64,000 nt of DNA. Origin: Gentiana macrophylla. Its lineage: Eukaryota; Streptophyta; Magnoliopsida; Gentianales; Gentianaceae. Below are positions 47,742 through 59,016 of the stretch, in pieces (the stretch's first letter is position 1; each line of letters starts with the position of its first letter). The notes beneath the pieces are model-generated. The model ran no database searches, was not told where the DNA came from, and saw nothing but the letters and a program-made list of their open reading frames with translations. The stretch lies in contig JAOBSW010001200.1 in assembly GCA_026214975.1 (NCBI GenBank), positions 1 through 64,000 of the forward strand, in the 5' to 3' direction. The position numbers and the translations under genes are program-made.

Positions 47742-50700
47742 TTTTGTGGATTCAATTGTCATATTGAAGAGACTTGTTATAAGAAACATGGATATCCACC
47801 TGGTTTCAAGTCAAAAAAGGGCTAATATGGTAGAAGAAGAACAGTCAGCAGAAGAAGATCAGCCCCTCAATAGGTCTGCGGGACCAAAGTTCCCCAATCT
47901 TACTACACTACAACTTGATAAGCAGATGGCTCTGCTGAACTCTGATTCTCCTAGCACACAGGATTTGTTGTTGGCCAGCATGCTGAGATTGTTACACACT
48001 ACTCACCTGCTACAGGGACAGGTGATCTAAATCTAGTAAGATCTAAACAATGGAACTTGGACTCTGGTGCCACATATCACATTGTAGGCTCATTAGATCT
48101 ATTAAGCAATCCCAAACCTTCATGGTATAAAAATGGGATTACCTAATGCAATTAATGTTTATGTTACTCATATAGGACAAGTAATGGTAAACCACATGAT
48201 GTATTCTGTATTCTTGGTTTTACATACAACCTTTTATCTTTACCATCTTTTATTAACCATACAGAAAGTGCATCTGTATTCTCTGCTAACAAGTGTGCCT
48301 TGCAAGACAAGAACAAGAAAGTGATTGGTTCAGCTGAGTTACAAAAATGACTATATGTCATGGACCAACCAATCAAACTCTCTGTTGTTAATGTTGTAGA
48401 AAATCACACATTGTCTGATAGATTAGATGATGCCCTTTTATGGCACTACAGACTATGACACTTGCCAAATAAGAGACTGCAAGTCATTAGTTCACAGTCT
48501 GTTGATGTCAAATTTTGTAACCATGATCTTTCTTATGTTTGTCCTATGTCCGAGTTAAAGAAAATTCCATTTCCATCAAGTACAAATGATGTAAATGCTG
48601 TTTTTGATCTTGTTCATATAGATAATTGGGGTCCTATGAAACAACATACGATGAATGGACAGCATTACTTTCTTACTGGTGTAGATGATTTTTCCAGATT
48701 TACTTGGGTTTTTCTTATGAGGCACAAATCTGAAACTTCTGATCTTATTAAATCCATTGTTAAATTTGTTTCTACTCAGTTTCACAAAATTATCAAAGTA
48801 TTTAGATCTAATAATGGAGCTGAATTGATTTCTATGGTCAGCAGGGCATCAGACATCCTGTGTTAGCAGACCAGAATAGAATGGTATTGTTGAAAGGAAA
48901 CATCAGCATTTGTTAAATGTTGCCATGAGTTTGAGGTTCCAGAGTAATTTACCCATTAAGTACTGTGGTTTTTTCCTGTTACATGCTATTGATTAATGCC
49001 ATACCTACACCACTACTGAAGGAAAGCACTCCACATGAGGTGCTTTATAGCACCACACCAGACTATTCTACATTTAAAATTTTTAGATTCTTGGTTTTTT
49101 CATGCACACTTCAGTAGTACAGAACCAAATTTCATTGCAGATGTAGGACTTGTGTCTATCTTGGAAATTCAAACACCTCTAATGGTGCTATTCTTTTGGT
49201 CATCACTAATAAGGATATTTTTATTGCTAGAAATACTGAGTTGTATGAGAAAACAGGTATTATGCAGGGCTAGATATCTTGCTGATATGCCAGTACCATT
49301 ACCAGTAATGGACAATTTTATGATCTGCTGAATGAGGCAGCAAACCAGCAAGACACAGGGTCAGCCTCAACTGGGATATCTAATGAAGAGAATGCTCCTA
49401 TCAATCAGGCACTTGAAAATACAAATTGAGAAGATCCATGAGGATAAGGAAATCACCAACATTTTATCAAGGTGGTGCTCACATAGTTCAGCAGACCCCA
49501 CATCTGGTGAATGTGGTCATGGATGTGAACAAACTTTTAATATAATATGCCAGATTCATCAATGCTATGGATGCTATTAAAGAACCCAAAACCTATAATC
49601 AAGCCATCAAGCATGATGAGTGGAAAGAAACGATGCAAAAAGAGATTGAAGCTCTACAAAAGACTCATACCCGGGAAGTAGTTGATCTGCCCCTAGGAAA
49701 GAAACCTATTAGATGAAAATGGGTATAGAGAATCAAGTACAACCGTGATGGTTCAGTATAAATATACAGGCCAGACTGGTTGCAAAAGGATACACCCAGA
49801 CATATGACATTGATTATCAAGAAAATTTTTCCCCTATGGTTAAGATTACTACAGTCAGGACTTTACTTGCAGCAACAACATCCAACAATTGGCATCTACA
49901 TCAAATGGATGTCAACAATGACTTCTTACAAAGGAGATTTACCTGTAGAAGTATATATGCAGCTACCCCCAGGCTATGCAGCTGCCAAACAAAATCAGGT
50001 TTGCAGATTAACCAAATCATTGAATGGTCTGAAACAAGCTAGCCAAAAATGGAATCGCAAGTAAACTAACTTCTTGAAAGCACAAGGATTTGTTCAATCC
50101 AAAAATTACCACATCTTATCCACTAAGGGGACATGAAAATCTTTTATTGCTTTGCTGGTATATGTAGATGACATCATAGCAGCAAGCCCTAATGAGATGT
50201 TGATTCAGCAGGTTACCCTACATTAGCAGTTCACTATCAAAGATCATGGAAAATTGGTATATTTCCTAGGTATTGCAGTTGCTAGAACTCCTGCAGGCAT
50301 ATCTATTTATCAATGAAAATACACATTCAACATCCTAGAAGAATATGAGTTTCTAGGGGATAAACCCGCTAAGACAAATATTGTGTCCAAACAGACCTTA
50401 CAGCATGGAGATTCACCACTTATGGAAGATAATAGTGCCTGCAGATCATTAGTAGGTAAGCTAATCTACCTCGCCTTTACAAGACCAGACATAGCTTTTG
50501 CAGTTCAGTAGCTAAGTCAAATTCTAGACACTACTACTAAAAACCACATGAAAGCAGCACATAGACTGCTGAAATAACCTTGTCCTGAAAGGTTTTATAG
50601 AAAGTGATTGGGCTGGTTTCCCTGAAATGAGAAAATCAGTATCAGGCTATATGATGTTTCTAGGAGATGCTCTCATATCTTGGAAGGCAAAGAAATAAAC

Positions 50701-51029
50701 CACTATATAGAAGTTCTTCAGAGGCTGAATACAGGGCTATGGCAAATGCAGTCTGTGAAATCCAATGGCTGATTTACATCTAACAAGATTTGAAAGTTCA
50801 TGTTCAGCAACCTAATGTGTTGTTTTGTGATAGTGCAAGTGCTATGCACAATTATCATAATCACGTGTTTCATGAAAGAACCAAACACATTGAAATTGAC
50901 TGTCATGTTGTCAGGGACAAATTCAAATCTGGAATTGTCAAACTTCTTCCAGTCAATACAAAAGAGCAAGTAGCTAATATTCTCACCAAGGCATTAGATG
51001 CACCTATCTTCTCTTATCTACTAAACTAA
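47742..51029 (+). pseudogene. gag end and pol of element D
   Basis: The knuckle remainder is CGFNCHIEETCYKKHGY at about 47743. Protease: WNLDSGATYHI near 48051, D-S-G intact. Integrase: HIDNWGP near 48616, VDDFSRFTWVFLM near 48682, then FRSNNGAEL near 48800, where the usual second catalytic Asp (SDNG) is Asn; GIVERKHQH follows near 48884. [15 protein letters not shown] near 49893, LNGLKQAS near 50020, YVDDIIAAS near 50161. RNase H: FCDSASAMHNYHNHVFHERT near 50824, and NILTKALD before the stop at 51027. Many stops and shifts. Confidence 0.88.
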
Positions 51030-51110
51030 CTGGGCATTTCAAAAAAATTCCAGTAGCTAAAGGGAATGTTGAGTGCAAGTTGTTCATGAACCACTCTCAG
51101 CTTGAGGGGG

Positions 51111-51417
51111 TGCTATAGTATAAGGCTAAAGAGAATTTGAGTGCATATTGAATGCAGTCTACTGAGGAAGTCAACAGGCCACATAGGGATTCAGCAACTT
51201 GCTGAGTAATCTAGTGTAGGAAACGGTTATTCAGTTATAGTTTGTTGTAACCATTTGTAAGTTATTTTTAACTGATTCATAAGGTGTATGAAGCTTTAAA
51301 TACCATATGATTAGTAGCGTTGTAACTTAACTTGTAACTTCTAGTTCATCAAAAATAATTTTGCATTTTTACTTTTAGTGTATATTCATAAACTTCAGCA
51401 ATCATAGTGCTCTTACA
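51111..51417 (+). repeat. 3' LTR of element D
   Basis: It follows the purine tract CTTGAGGGGG. It starts TGCTATAGTATAAGG, without the usual TGTT, and ends near CTCTTACA at 51417, about 307 bases. A weak TTTAAATA lies near 51296. There is no second copy in the window, so both ends are estimates. Confidence 0.6.
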
Positions 51418-51620
51418 GGATGCATGTGAGGTAGTGCCATCCAGTAGGTCAACATGGCATTCATCAATTTTTCAAACATCCATCAACAAATTTATGCACC
51501 CAGTGACATGATGCGTCATTCCTGTATCGATAATCCATGATGACTGAGCTGATGGTCAATGTTTCGGTTTGAGCAAATCATCGATACTTTTCCATTGGAC
51601 TGGGCTGAAAATGGAAAGAC
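51418..51620 (-). pseudogene. Element F fragment: copia protease (minus strand)
   Basis: The minus strand reads SSWIIDTGMTHHVTG at about 51500-51545, the copia protease box with D-T-G, then a stop and VDLLDGTTSHA. Upstream the gag C-terminus (QWKSIDDLLK near 51580) is faintly visible. This appears to be the host sequence into which D inserted, since D's LTR ends directly against it. Confidence 0.65.
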
Positions 51621-52074
51621 ATTCTTGTTTAGAAGTATCTATCTTTCCGTTCACAACAGACATCCTTTCACCAATATAAAAACCCTAGACGAAGATTTCA
51701 CAAAAAAACAACACCAAAATGCATCAGTTTGGTCGCGGGTTTATTCAGAGAGATTACACCGTCCAAAAATAATTTCCACAGTTCAGATTGTAGGAAAAAA
51801 AAGATGAACACGTCCTCAAGATTTCATCACAATCGGAGTCCGTTTCAATTTCCGATCGTCGCCGGAAAGTTTTTGCTGTAACAATACACAACAGTTCGGT
51901 CATAGGCTATCAACATTTAGAATGGTCAGATTTCATTGATTCAAATGAACGGAGAGAGTATAAATATATAGGGTTTGGTGACTTATTCAATAAGTTACTA
52001 CAAGATAAATACGGCAATAATAATATTTAAAGTAAATATAATATTGGAACTATATTATCTTCGACACGCCCCAG
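51621..52074. other. Unassigned stretch, possibly an LTR of element F
   Basis: There is no convincing coding frame; the open stretch at 51559-51807 resembles nothing known to me. On the minus strand the part at 51900-52070 looks like the LTR following a copia RNase H, with TATATATTTATA near 51960-51972. I cannot set boundaries. Confidence 0.35.
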
Positions 52075-52483
52075 CAATCCCGTGGGAATGGCAGAACAGA
52101 GATTGGGCTTTAAACTGGAAAAACAAGGCTTCACTAATGGTTTGGTGAGGACATCGGCTACTTGATCCTTCAAGAAGATATGAAGATGTTGATATTATAA
52201 GATGCAACTAATTCAAGAACATGGTAGAAGTCGATCAATATGTGCTTCATGCAGGCATGAAACACCGGATTGTGAGCAAGATAGGTGGCGTCAATAATAT
52301 CACACCAAAGAGTTGGCAGGGAAGACAACGGAACCTGCATCTCAAGCAGAACACTGCAAAGCAACTAAGGTTCGGCAGCGGTGTTAGAAAGAGTCTTGTA
52401 CTCGGCCTCATTGCTACTCTTTGAAACCGTCAAGTGTTTCTAACTACGCCAACTAATGAGATTATCCCTAAGGAAAATATAAT
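52075..52483 (-). pseudogene. Element F fragment: copia RNase H (minus strand)
   Basis: The minus strand reads RKHLTVSKSS and EAEYK near 52400-52430, PTLWCDIIDATYLAHNP near 52290, HILIDFYHVLEL near 52220 and LTKPL near 52120 in changing frames. This is the C-terminal RNase H of a copia element that differs from C, D and E. Frameshifts and stops are frequent. It may or may not belong to the same copy as the protease fragment to the left. Confidence 0.7.
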
Positions 52484-53001
52484 ATGCCACAACAGAACGG
52501 TGATTACAAACAAGCTGTTGTTGAAGAGGTGGTGCAGCAAGCTGGGTTACAAATAGCTACTGAACAAAGGTCAGAACTGGAGGTTCAGTCTGTTGGAAAT
52601 CAGACAGCAACTGAACAAATGTTGGAACAAGGGTTGGAGGTTGCCCCTGCTGTGAATGATGAACCTACTGACAATGTTCATGAACAAAATTTAGAACAAT
52701 ATTTTATGGAAAGAAGAACAAATTATTGATGATGATGATTTTGGCCTCATTCAAGACAATCCAGAACCCTTTGAATGGGACATAAATTTGGCCATAATTG
52801 TTAGAGAGCCAAGACTTGAACATGATAATATATCTGAAGTGAATTTTGATATAAGAGGAAATGTTCACAATGTACCTGCTTATATCATTGAAGAATTAAG
52901 AGCTTTCAAAGAAGACATCATTCAGCTAAGAGGTCAGCTGAGGGCTAAAAAACAAAGAATGGAGGATCTTTTCAATCTTGTGGAGAATAAGGGAAGAACT
53001 A
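52484..53001 (+). pseudogene. Element G, part 1: Sirevirus env-like ORF fragment
   Basis: The open frame from 52484 reads VVEEVVQQAGLQIATEQRSE and similar Gln/Glu-rich repeats. A frame change near 52725 leads to IREELRAF-like coiled coil (AYIIEELRAFKEDIIQLRGQ) up to 53001. The arrangement matches the C-terminal half of the env-like ORF in E (36500-37250). Element H interrupts it at 53002, and it resumes at 61316 in the same register. The rest of G's element is not present here. Confidence 0.7.
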
Positions 53002-54641
53002 TGATGAGAGTCAACTTTGCTATAATTTTGTGTGCATTTTACCCCATATTTTTAGCTTATTTGATGTAATTTTGGGGTAATTAAGTGGTTTTTATAGCAC
53101 ATCTCACCACTAGTTGAATCACGAGATGATAGGATGTTTACGTCGAAAATCTCGATATTTTTGGGTGATTTGTGTATGTTTTATTGGTCTTTGTCACGCT
53201 TGGGTATGTGGTTTATTTTTATTACAAGTATGACGTGATAGAAGACGTGACGAGGATCACAACTGCAGATTTAAAATCGCCTAAAACGGAGTTCGTGTAT
53301 GAGAAAATGACGCAAGATTCAAGTTCGGGTGTTCGAAGAAAAATAAATAATCTTAATAAAATCATATGTCAAAAACAGAATGTATCATATCCAGGATGTG
53401 ACGGAGGCTGTTTTTAACAATATTTTGGTTATTATCGGTTCAAACGAAAAAAAAAAAAAAAAAAAAGGAAAAGCTGCTGATTTTTATTGGTCAAAAGGGA
53501 TCCATGGTCAATGCATTAAATGAGATAATAGGAAAGCAGAAGGAGGACGCGCTGCTTATTTCATTTTTTATTTTTTGGGAAAATTACCGAAGCATTAGGG
53601 GACGTCGGCGAAATTTATAAAAGAGTCATTTAGGTCAAATTTTAACATACAGATTTTTATAGCACAATTTTATTTTTCTCTGTAACAGTTTTTTCCATTC
53701 CATTAGAATAGATTTATTTTATTTTCCTGCAAAAATTCCCTTAGAACAACAACAGTTTATTTATTTTATTTTGCGATTTCAACACAACGGGTGATTTATC
53801 TCGAAACATGGATTCTTGATCTTTTGTGGTAATTTTATTTTACTTTTTATCATGTTGTTTACCAATTTATTTATGATTTCTTGTGTTCTTGATTTTATTA
53901 TGAGTAGCTAATTTTATAATAGCTAAATTATGTGATGGAATAACGAAATTGACGCTAAATGATGATCTAAGGATGAGTAGGGCTTAAAATTAAATCTTTT
54001 GAATTGTTGTGTCCTAAAATTTGATCTTAATGCTTGAATTAAATCGATCACTTGATTCATGATTTTACACACGAACTCTATAAATGTATTTTTATGAGGA
54101 GTGTGCGAACTAGAATTTTAGGATTGTCACGCCACTAACTAGTCGAGTTTTTTACAGCCTGTTCCTTGGTAATGTTTTTCTAGCTAAGCCGTGAACTCGG
54201 TGGATGAGGAGCGTCTCATTGTTTTTATCATATTAGGTCAATTAAATCCCATGAGGGATCGTTGAACCGAATATAGTGTAACTCAGGTTGTGGTATTAGC
54301 GCCAGTGACCAGTTTTAGAGATTGCACCCACAACACACTCATTAGAAGCTATTGGTTGGTTGGTAGGTTAAGGCTCGTCCCTAGTGATTCGGTAAAGGTG
54401 TTGAGAGTAGTGTTCTTGATCATAATTTAGCTATTCCTTTATTCATATATTTTAAAGTCATCATTTTTATTTTCTTAGCTATAGTTAATTACTTCCACCA
54501 ATATTTGTGAGCCTGAACTAAATACGAAAGTGATTGTGGTACTTGACCAATTCCTCGTGGGATACGACCTTACTCGCCGCTATAGTGCTTCCGACCCGGT
54601 ACTCTGCCGGTTAAAGTTGGACGTCACTGTTTTGGCCTTCA
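53002..54641 (+). repeat. 5' LTR of element H
   Basis: This 1640-base LTR starts TGATGAGAG and ends GGCCTTCA. It has about 38 extra bases near its start compared with the 3' copy. TATAAAAG lies at 53616-53623. There is a poly-A run at 53448-53466. Confidence 0.94.
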
Positions 54642-54648
54642 AGTTTTC

Positions 54649-54666
54649 TGGTGCCGTTGCCGGAGA
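54649..54666 (+). other. Primer binding site of element H
   Basis: TGGTGCCGTTGCCGGAGA lies seven bases after the LTR. It is a variant of the tRNA-Asp site of B, with two differences. Confidence 0.85.
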
Positions 54667-54754
54667 ATCGGTCAATATCAGTAAGTCATTCAAGTATTTA
54701 GGATTGGGTCGTTTTTATTTTACTGTTTTCTTGTTGTTTTGGTGATTGCAGTGT

Positions 54755-56398
54755 ATGACCCGGAGTTCTAAGGAACCTCTACTTCCATTGATCTCGGAAA
54801 TTGAAGCATTTGCAAGGCATCAGAACAGCGTGAGGAAGAAGAAGTCTGTTCAGAAAGCATCGACAACATTTACTGAGTTAGAATCCGAATCAGAAGAATC
54901 AGAAATGACTTCGGGAACCGAAGATTTAACGAATTTACATGATGGAGATGGGACTGAAGATGGGTTGTGGTTAGACCCAATGCTTACTCCCGAAGAGCGG
55001 GAAATACAAAACTTAAATAGAGAACCCCTTCAAAATCCGAGGGCACTTAATCTGGGACCAAATGGGGTCCAAGATCAGGGAGGTCGGCAGAATCAAGTCC
55101 GACAACAACAACAAGCCCCTCAGAATCAGAACAACAATCAGGGAAATCTATTTGGACAAATGCCTTTTGACCAGAACCAGATGATGCAGATGATGGCGTA
55201 ATTGATGATGCAGAATCAAGCTCAGAATGTGAATCCACCACTGGCTGCCCCTATTTATGCACAAAATTTTTATGCACCACCTAGGGCACAGAATCAAGGA
55301 AATCAGGGAAGAATTTTGAGAGACTATGCGGCACCGACTATTGGTGAGGGGCATAACCCCATCCGTTTGCCACCTATTCCGGCGAACAATCTGGAAATTA
55401 AACAGCATGTGTGGTACCTTCTGAAAGACAGTGCACAATTTTAGGGTAAATCAACTGAAGACCCGAATCAATTTTTAAACCATTTCATGCAAGTGTGCAG
55501 AACAGTGAAGATGAATGGAGTATCCGAAGAAGCGGTACGGATGTTGTTGTTCCCATTTACATTAAAAGAGGCCGTCAGAGCATGGTTCGAGTCACTTCCC
55601 CATGATTCCCTACACACTTGGGATCAAGTGACTTCAAAGTTCTTATTGAAGTATTGTCCCCTCTCCAGAACATTAGACATGAAGGCTGATATTGCCAATT
55701 TCGAGCAGTTAGAGATGGAGAGTATGCATGAGGCATGGGATAGATTTAAAGCAATGTTGAGGAAGTGTCTGCATCATGGGTTAGAGGCATGGAATCAAGT
55801 ACATCTTTTTTATGGTGGATTGCGAGAAACTAAATCAGTCGAACTTGAATGCGGCATGTGGAGGTGATATGATGAGTGTACAACCGGATGTCGCATTGGG
55901 TACTATAGAGAGAGTTGCAGAGAGCAATAGGCAGTGGAAGACGGGCAGGAGAGTTTCGAGAAAACCAATTAGCTCAGTTGACCAAGTCGGGCCGAGTGAG
56001 GAGATTATGAGGATGCAAGCGGAAGTGGCGGACCTTAAAAAATAGGTGAACGAGATGAGAGCTTGGCAGAAGGAATCCAACGTTTGCGTTACCTGTGGTG
56101 GTGATCACTTGGCCTCAAACTGTCCTCAAACCAGGCAAGGGAATCAGTTGACGATGAATCGATTTTGGTGACCGACTCATCGAGAACCCTTGCAACACGA
56201 GCTACATGGATATGAATCCGTTATGCATGAGCCCTATGGTCTACCAAACTGTAGATCCGAGTTTGACTCGAAGTTGGTAGCAAGCTGATGCGAAGTTTAT
56301 AGCTAATCAGAACATCGGTCGAATTTTTTTAATCAAGGGACAATCCAAATTTAGATTGGGCAAGAAATACACGGTGCTTTGGACAAACTACTCAAAGA
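54755..56398 (+). pseudogene. gag of element H
   Basis: The ATG at 54755 (MTRSSKEPLLPLISEIEAFA) opens one frame to 55867 with two in-frame stops, TAA at 55199 and TAG at 55442; each is one C-to-T change from a Gln codon. The N-terminal part is acidic, then Gln/Asn-rich. The gag core is at about 55460-55850 (VRMLLFPFTLKEAVRAWFES; WDRFKAMLRKCLHHGL). After a frame change near 55850 a coiled-coil stretch follows and a CX2CX4HX4C zinc knuckle (CVTCGGDHLASNC) at about 56090. The reading then shifts before the protease ORF at 56399. Confidence 0.85.
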
Positions 56399-57814
56399 AT
56401 GATTGTGCAACCGCAATGTAATCGAGATAAGCCTCAACCGCAAAACACTTTTGGTAATCCGAGGCAACCTCAACAAGGTGTTTATATGTACCCCAATGCA
56501 CATTTTCAATATGCCCCAGCCTCACAATCAACACCACCACCTCCCGACCAAAGGCAACACAAAAGTTCCACGGACCTTCTATTGGAGCAAATGAACAGAG
56601 AACTGAAGGAAAATAACAGGGAGATAAAGGAGAATAATAGGGAGTTGAACAAGGAGCTGAAAGAGATGAAAGATTCCCATGTAAACTTGCAAGCTGTGGT
56701 AAGGAATTTAGAGACGCAAATGGGGCAAGTGAATCCAAAGCAAGTAAATGCCATTTTTACTAGAAATGGAAAAGCTATGGGTAGCGATGTTGAGGTTCCC
56801 GAAGTTCAGAAGAAGGAAATAATGGAGAAGAATAAAAAGAAAGATGAAGATTGGGTGGTGATCGATGAGGAGCAAGAAGAGGAGGAGATAGAGGAAGAGT
56901 TGGAGAAGCCTAATGCGGCACCGGAGAAGCAAGCAGACACGACACGGGAAGGTATGAACGACTCAGGTATGAATTCTTTGAAAAAACCTTTTTATTTATC
57001 TAAGTTACCTTACCCCTCTCGTGGACCTACTAAGCCTACTATTTCGAAAAAGCAAAACAAGTTTCTTGATATTTTAAGAAAAGTTGAGATAAATATCCCA
57101 CTTGTCGATGCCCTTGTTAATATGCCATCTTATGTTAAATTTTTAAAAGGGATTTTGACTAACATTTCTAAGATGGAGAAAGTTGATTGTTCAAATGAGG
57201 AGTGTTCTGCCATTTTTCAAAATAAGCTACCACCTAAGTTAAAATATCCGGGTAGCTTTTCCATCCTTTGCATTATAGGGGGCATATTATTCCCCAAAGT
57301 GCTGTGTGATTTAGGTGCAATTGTGAGCTTGATGCCTAGGAGGATTTTTGAGATCTTGGGGGTAGGAGAGCTTAAATGGACCAATATGACCTTGCAGATG
57401 GCGGATAGGTCGATTAGGCGCCCTATGGGAGTTGTGGAAGATGTACTAGTTCAGGTGGGTAAACTAGTTTTCCCTGTTGATTTTGTAGTGTTGGACATGG
57501 AGGAGGATAGTCAAACCCTGATTATATTAGGTAGACCTTTTTTGGCTACGGATAGGACTTTACTAGATGTTCAAAAAGGTGAGATTACAGTGAGAGCGGG
57601 TGATGAGACTGTTACCTTTAATGTCTACAAAAGCATTAAGCACCCGGGAAATGATTGGGGCACGTGTGAGGAAGTACAAAGGCTGGAAGTTTTTCAGGAA
57701 ACACCTATGAGTTTTGAGTTACCCAAGGAGGGTGCGGGTAGTGAGAGAGTCCCTAGGATGGAGGTAGAGTCGAATGTAAAATTTGGGGGATACGAGTCTT
57801 GCCGAAGACTATAA
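56399..57814 (+). CDS. Protease-containing ORF of element H (intact, 471 codons)
   Basis: This is the longest undamaged frame in the window. The N-terminal part is Pro/Gln-rich, followed by Lys/Glu/Asn repeats (ELKENNREIKENNRELNKEL, about residues 65-85), a predicted coiled coil and an acidic run EEQEEEEIEEELE. The protease domain is at about residues 275-400, with LCDLGAIVSLMPRR as catalytic box, FPVDFVVLDMEED and LIILGRPFLATDRTLLD. The C-terminal 60 residues are unremarkable, ending SCRRL before TAA. The first ATG in the frame is arbitrary, since the natural protein is probably a gag-pro fusion. No RT follows. Confidence 0.88.
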   Translation: MIVQPQCNRDKPQPQNTFGNPRQPQQGVYMYPNAHFQYAPASQSTPPPPDQRQHKSSTDLLLEQMNRELKENNREIKENNRELNKELKEMKDSHVNLQAVVRNLETQMGQVNPKQVNAIFTRNGKAMGSDVEVPEVQKKEIMEKNKKKDEDWVVIDEEQEEEEIEEELEKPNAAPEKQADTTREGMNDSGMNSLKKPFYLSKLPYPSRGPTKPTISKKQNKFLDILRKVEINIPLVDALVNMPSYVKFLKGILTNISKMEKVDCSNEECSAIFQNKLPPKLKYPGSFSILCIIGGILFPKVLCDLGAIVSLMPRRIFEILGVGELKWTNMTLQMADRSIRRPMGVVEDVLVQVGKLVFPVDFVVLDMEEDSQTLIILGRPFLATDRTLLDVQKGEITVRAGDETVTFNVYKSIKHPGNDWGTCEEVQRLEVFQETPMSFELPKEGAGSERVPRMEVESNVKFGGYESCRRL

Positions 57815-57849
57815 ACTTGGCACCCTATCTTGTTTTCAAAATTCAATAA

Positions 57850-57897
57850 GTCGAGCTAACGACAATAAACACAAGCGCTTATGGGAGGCAACCCATA
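57850..57897 (+). other. Two-hairpin module, copy 3 (after H protease ORF)
   Basis: This starts 36 bases after the stop. First hairpin: GTCG, AGCTAA, CGAC. The linker contains ACACAAGCGCTT. The second hairpin is ATGGG, AGGCAA, CCCAT at 57881-57896. The loops match the B copies while the outer pair of the second stem is changed to A-T on both sides. Confidence 0.72.
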
Positions 57898-58153
57898 TTT
57901 TTTTTCTTTAGGTTTTTAGGTTTGTTTTATTAGGAGTGTGATGAAAATTTGACCTCACATTTCGAATTCCATTTCATGCTTTGTGATAATCCATATTTTA
58001 TTTGTTCTATACATCTCCATACTTGTGCTTACGTACACTTAAGGTTTCGGCCTTTTGTTGTAGTAGATTCTTGGTTTCTATGTTGTGATTGTACAGGTAC
58101 CCTGGGAGATACATTGGTGGTTGTCACTTTGCAGAGTTCTGCCCTATTTCCAG

Positions 58154-58227
58154 TTCAGCTAAGTCTTTCTTTCTTTACTTTATCACTCACACACCGAGGA
58201 CGGTGTTCCATTTTAAGTGGGGGGTGG
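58154..58227 (+). other. Conserved AGGA-loop hairpin and G-rich tract of H
   Basis: TTCAGCTAAGTCTTTCTTTC is followed by a hairpin ACACCG, AGGA, CGGTGT (58191-58206, six pairs) and then TTTTAAGTGGGGGGTGG. The order and spacing match B 29025-29099, while the stem sequence differs. Confidence 0.7.
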
Positions 58228-58936
58228 TAGACTTAGCTTCACTGGTAGGCTTAGCTTCACTTACTACCATATGCTTTATTTTTATGCATCGAATAAGTCA
58301 TATGCTTGGTGTTTGGTCCTTATTGAGTAAAAATTGAGCCATTTTTTAATATTTTCATGGTTTTGATGTTGTGAATCCTATGTGAGTCATTATCTTCTAT
58401 GGTTAATTATTAGTCATGAGTTGAATGTATGCGAGTCAAACCTTCATCTTGTTGTGGAAATGGAATTTTAATGCACGTACTAGCTTTGATTTCATGAGTT
58501 GTGGTTGATTAGTGAATGCTTATAGATGTCGGACATTAACTGCTACTACACAGAACTTATACCATTAACTTCGAGGCGAAATAGAAAGGTCAATCTTGGT
58601 AGATTAAGGGATGACGGTCCTGGCATTTCTTTGACCCGACCAAAGCCAAATAGCCAACCCTGTACATAATTTCCACAGAAACCCCTCTAAGCCTTTGTAG
58701 GGTGGTTAGACCCCCACCCGAACTTTGCCATTCGTTGGTTAGCCTATAATTACCAACCCTTAGCCTTTATTTGTGGTCTACATTTCTTTGGCACCCTACG
58801 AGTGAGTTTTAATCTTATTATTGACACACTTGCTAGCACAACTGTGGGGTGGTGGAAATGTGTATACACGTATGGTGTTGGCGGATCCTTTGCTTTACTA
58901 ATGAGAAGGGGTAGTGAAGTGTTGGTGTTTGACTTA

Positions 58937-58939
<3 letters not shown>

Positions 58940-59013
<74 letters not shown>
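58940..59013. repeat. TA dinucleotide microsatellite
   Basis: About 36 TA units without interruption, followed by a poly-A stretch. It lies inside the noncoding tail of H. The length given is only as good as the assembly. Confidence 0.97.

Positions 59014-59016
<3 letters not shown>

Larger units (their letters stand above)
47737..51417 (+). mobile_element. Element D, part 2: degenerate copia retrotransposon
   Basis: This continues D after E. It has the zinc-knuckle remainder, protease, integrase, RT, RNase H, a polypurine tract near 51100-51110 and a short 3' LTR. D is more decayed than C or E, with stops in every domain. Its 5' part is cut off by A and its 5' LTR is not in the window. The short LTR and lack of an extra ORF distinguish it from the Sirevirus-like elements. 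Confidence 0.87.

Noticed and set aside
51559..51807. Open frame of 82 codons on the plus strand
   Set aside because: No similarity to anything recognised. It overlaps the minus-strand copia gag/protease fragment, so chance is likelier.
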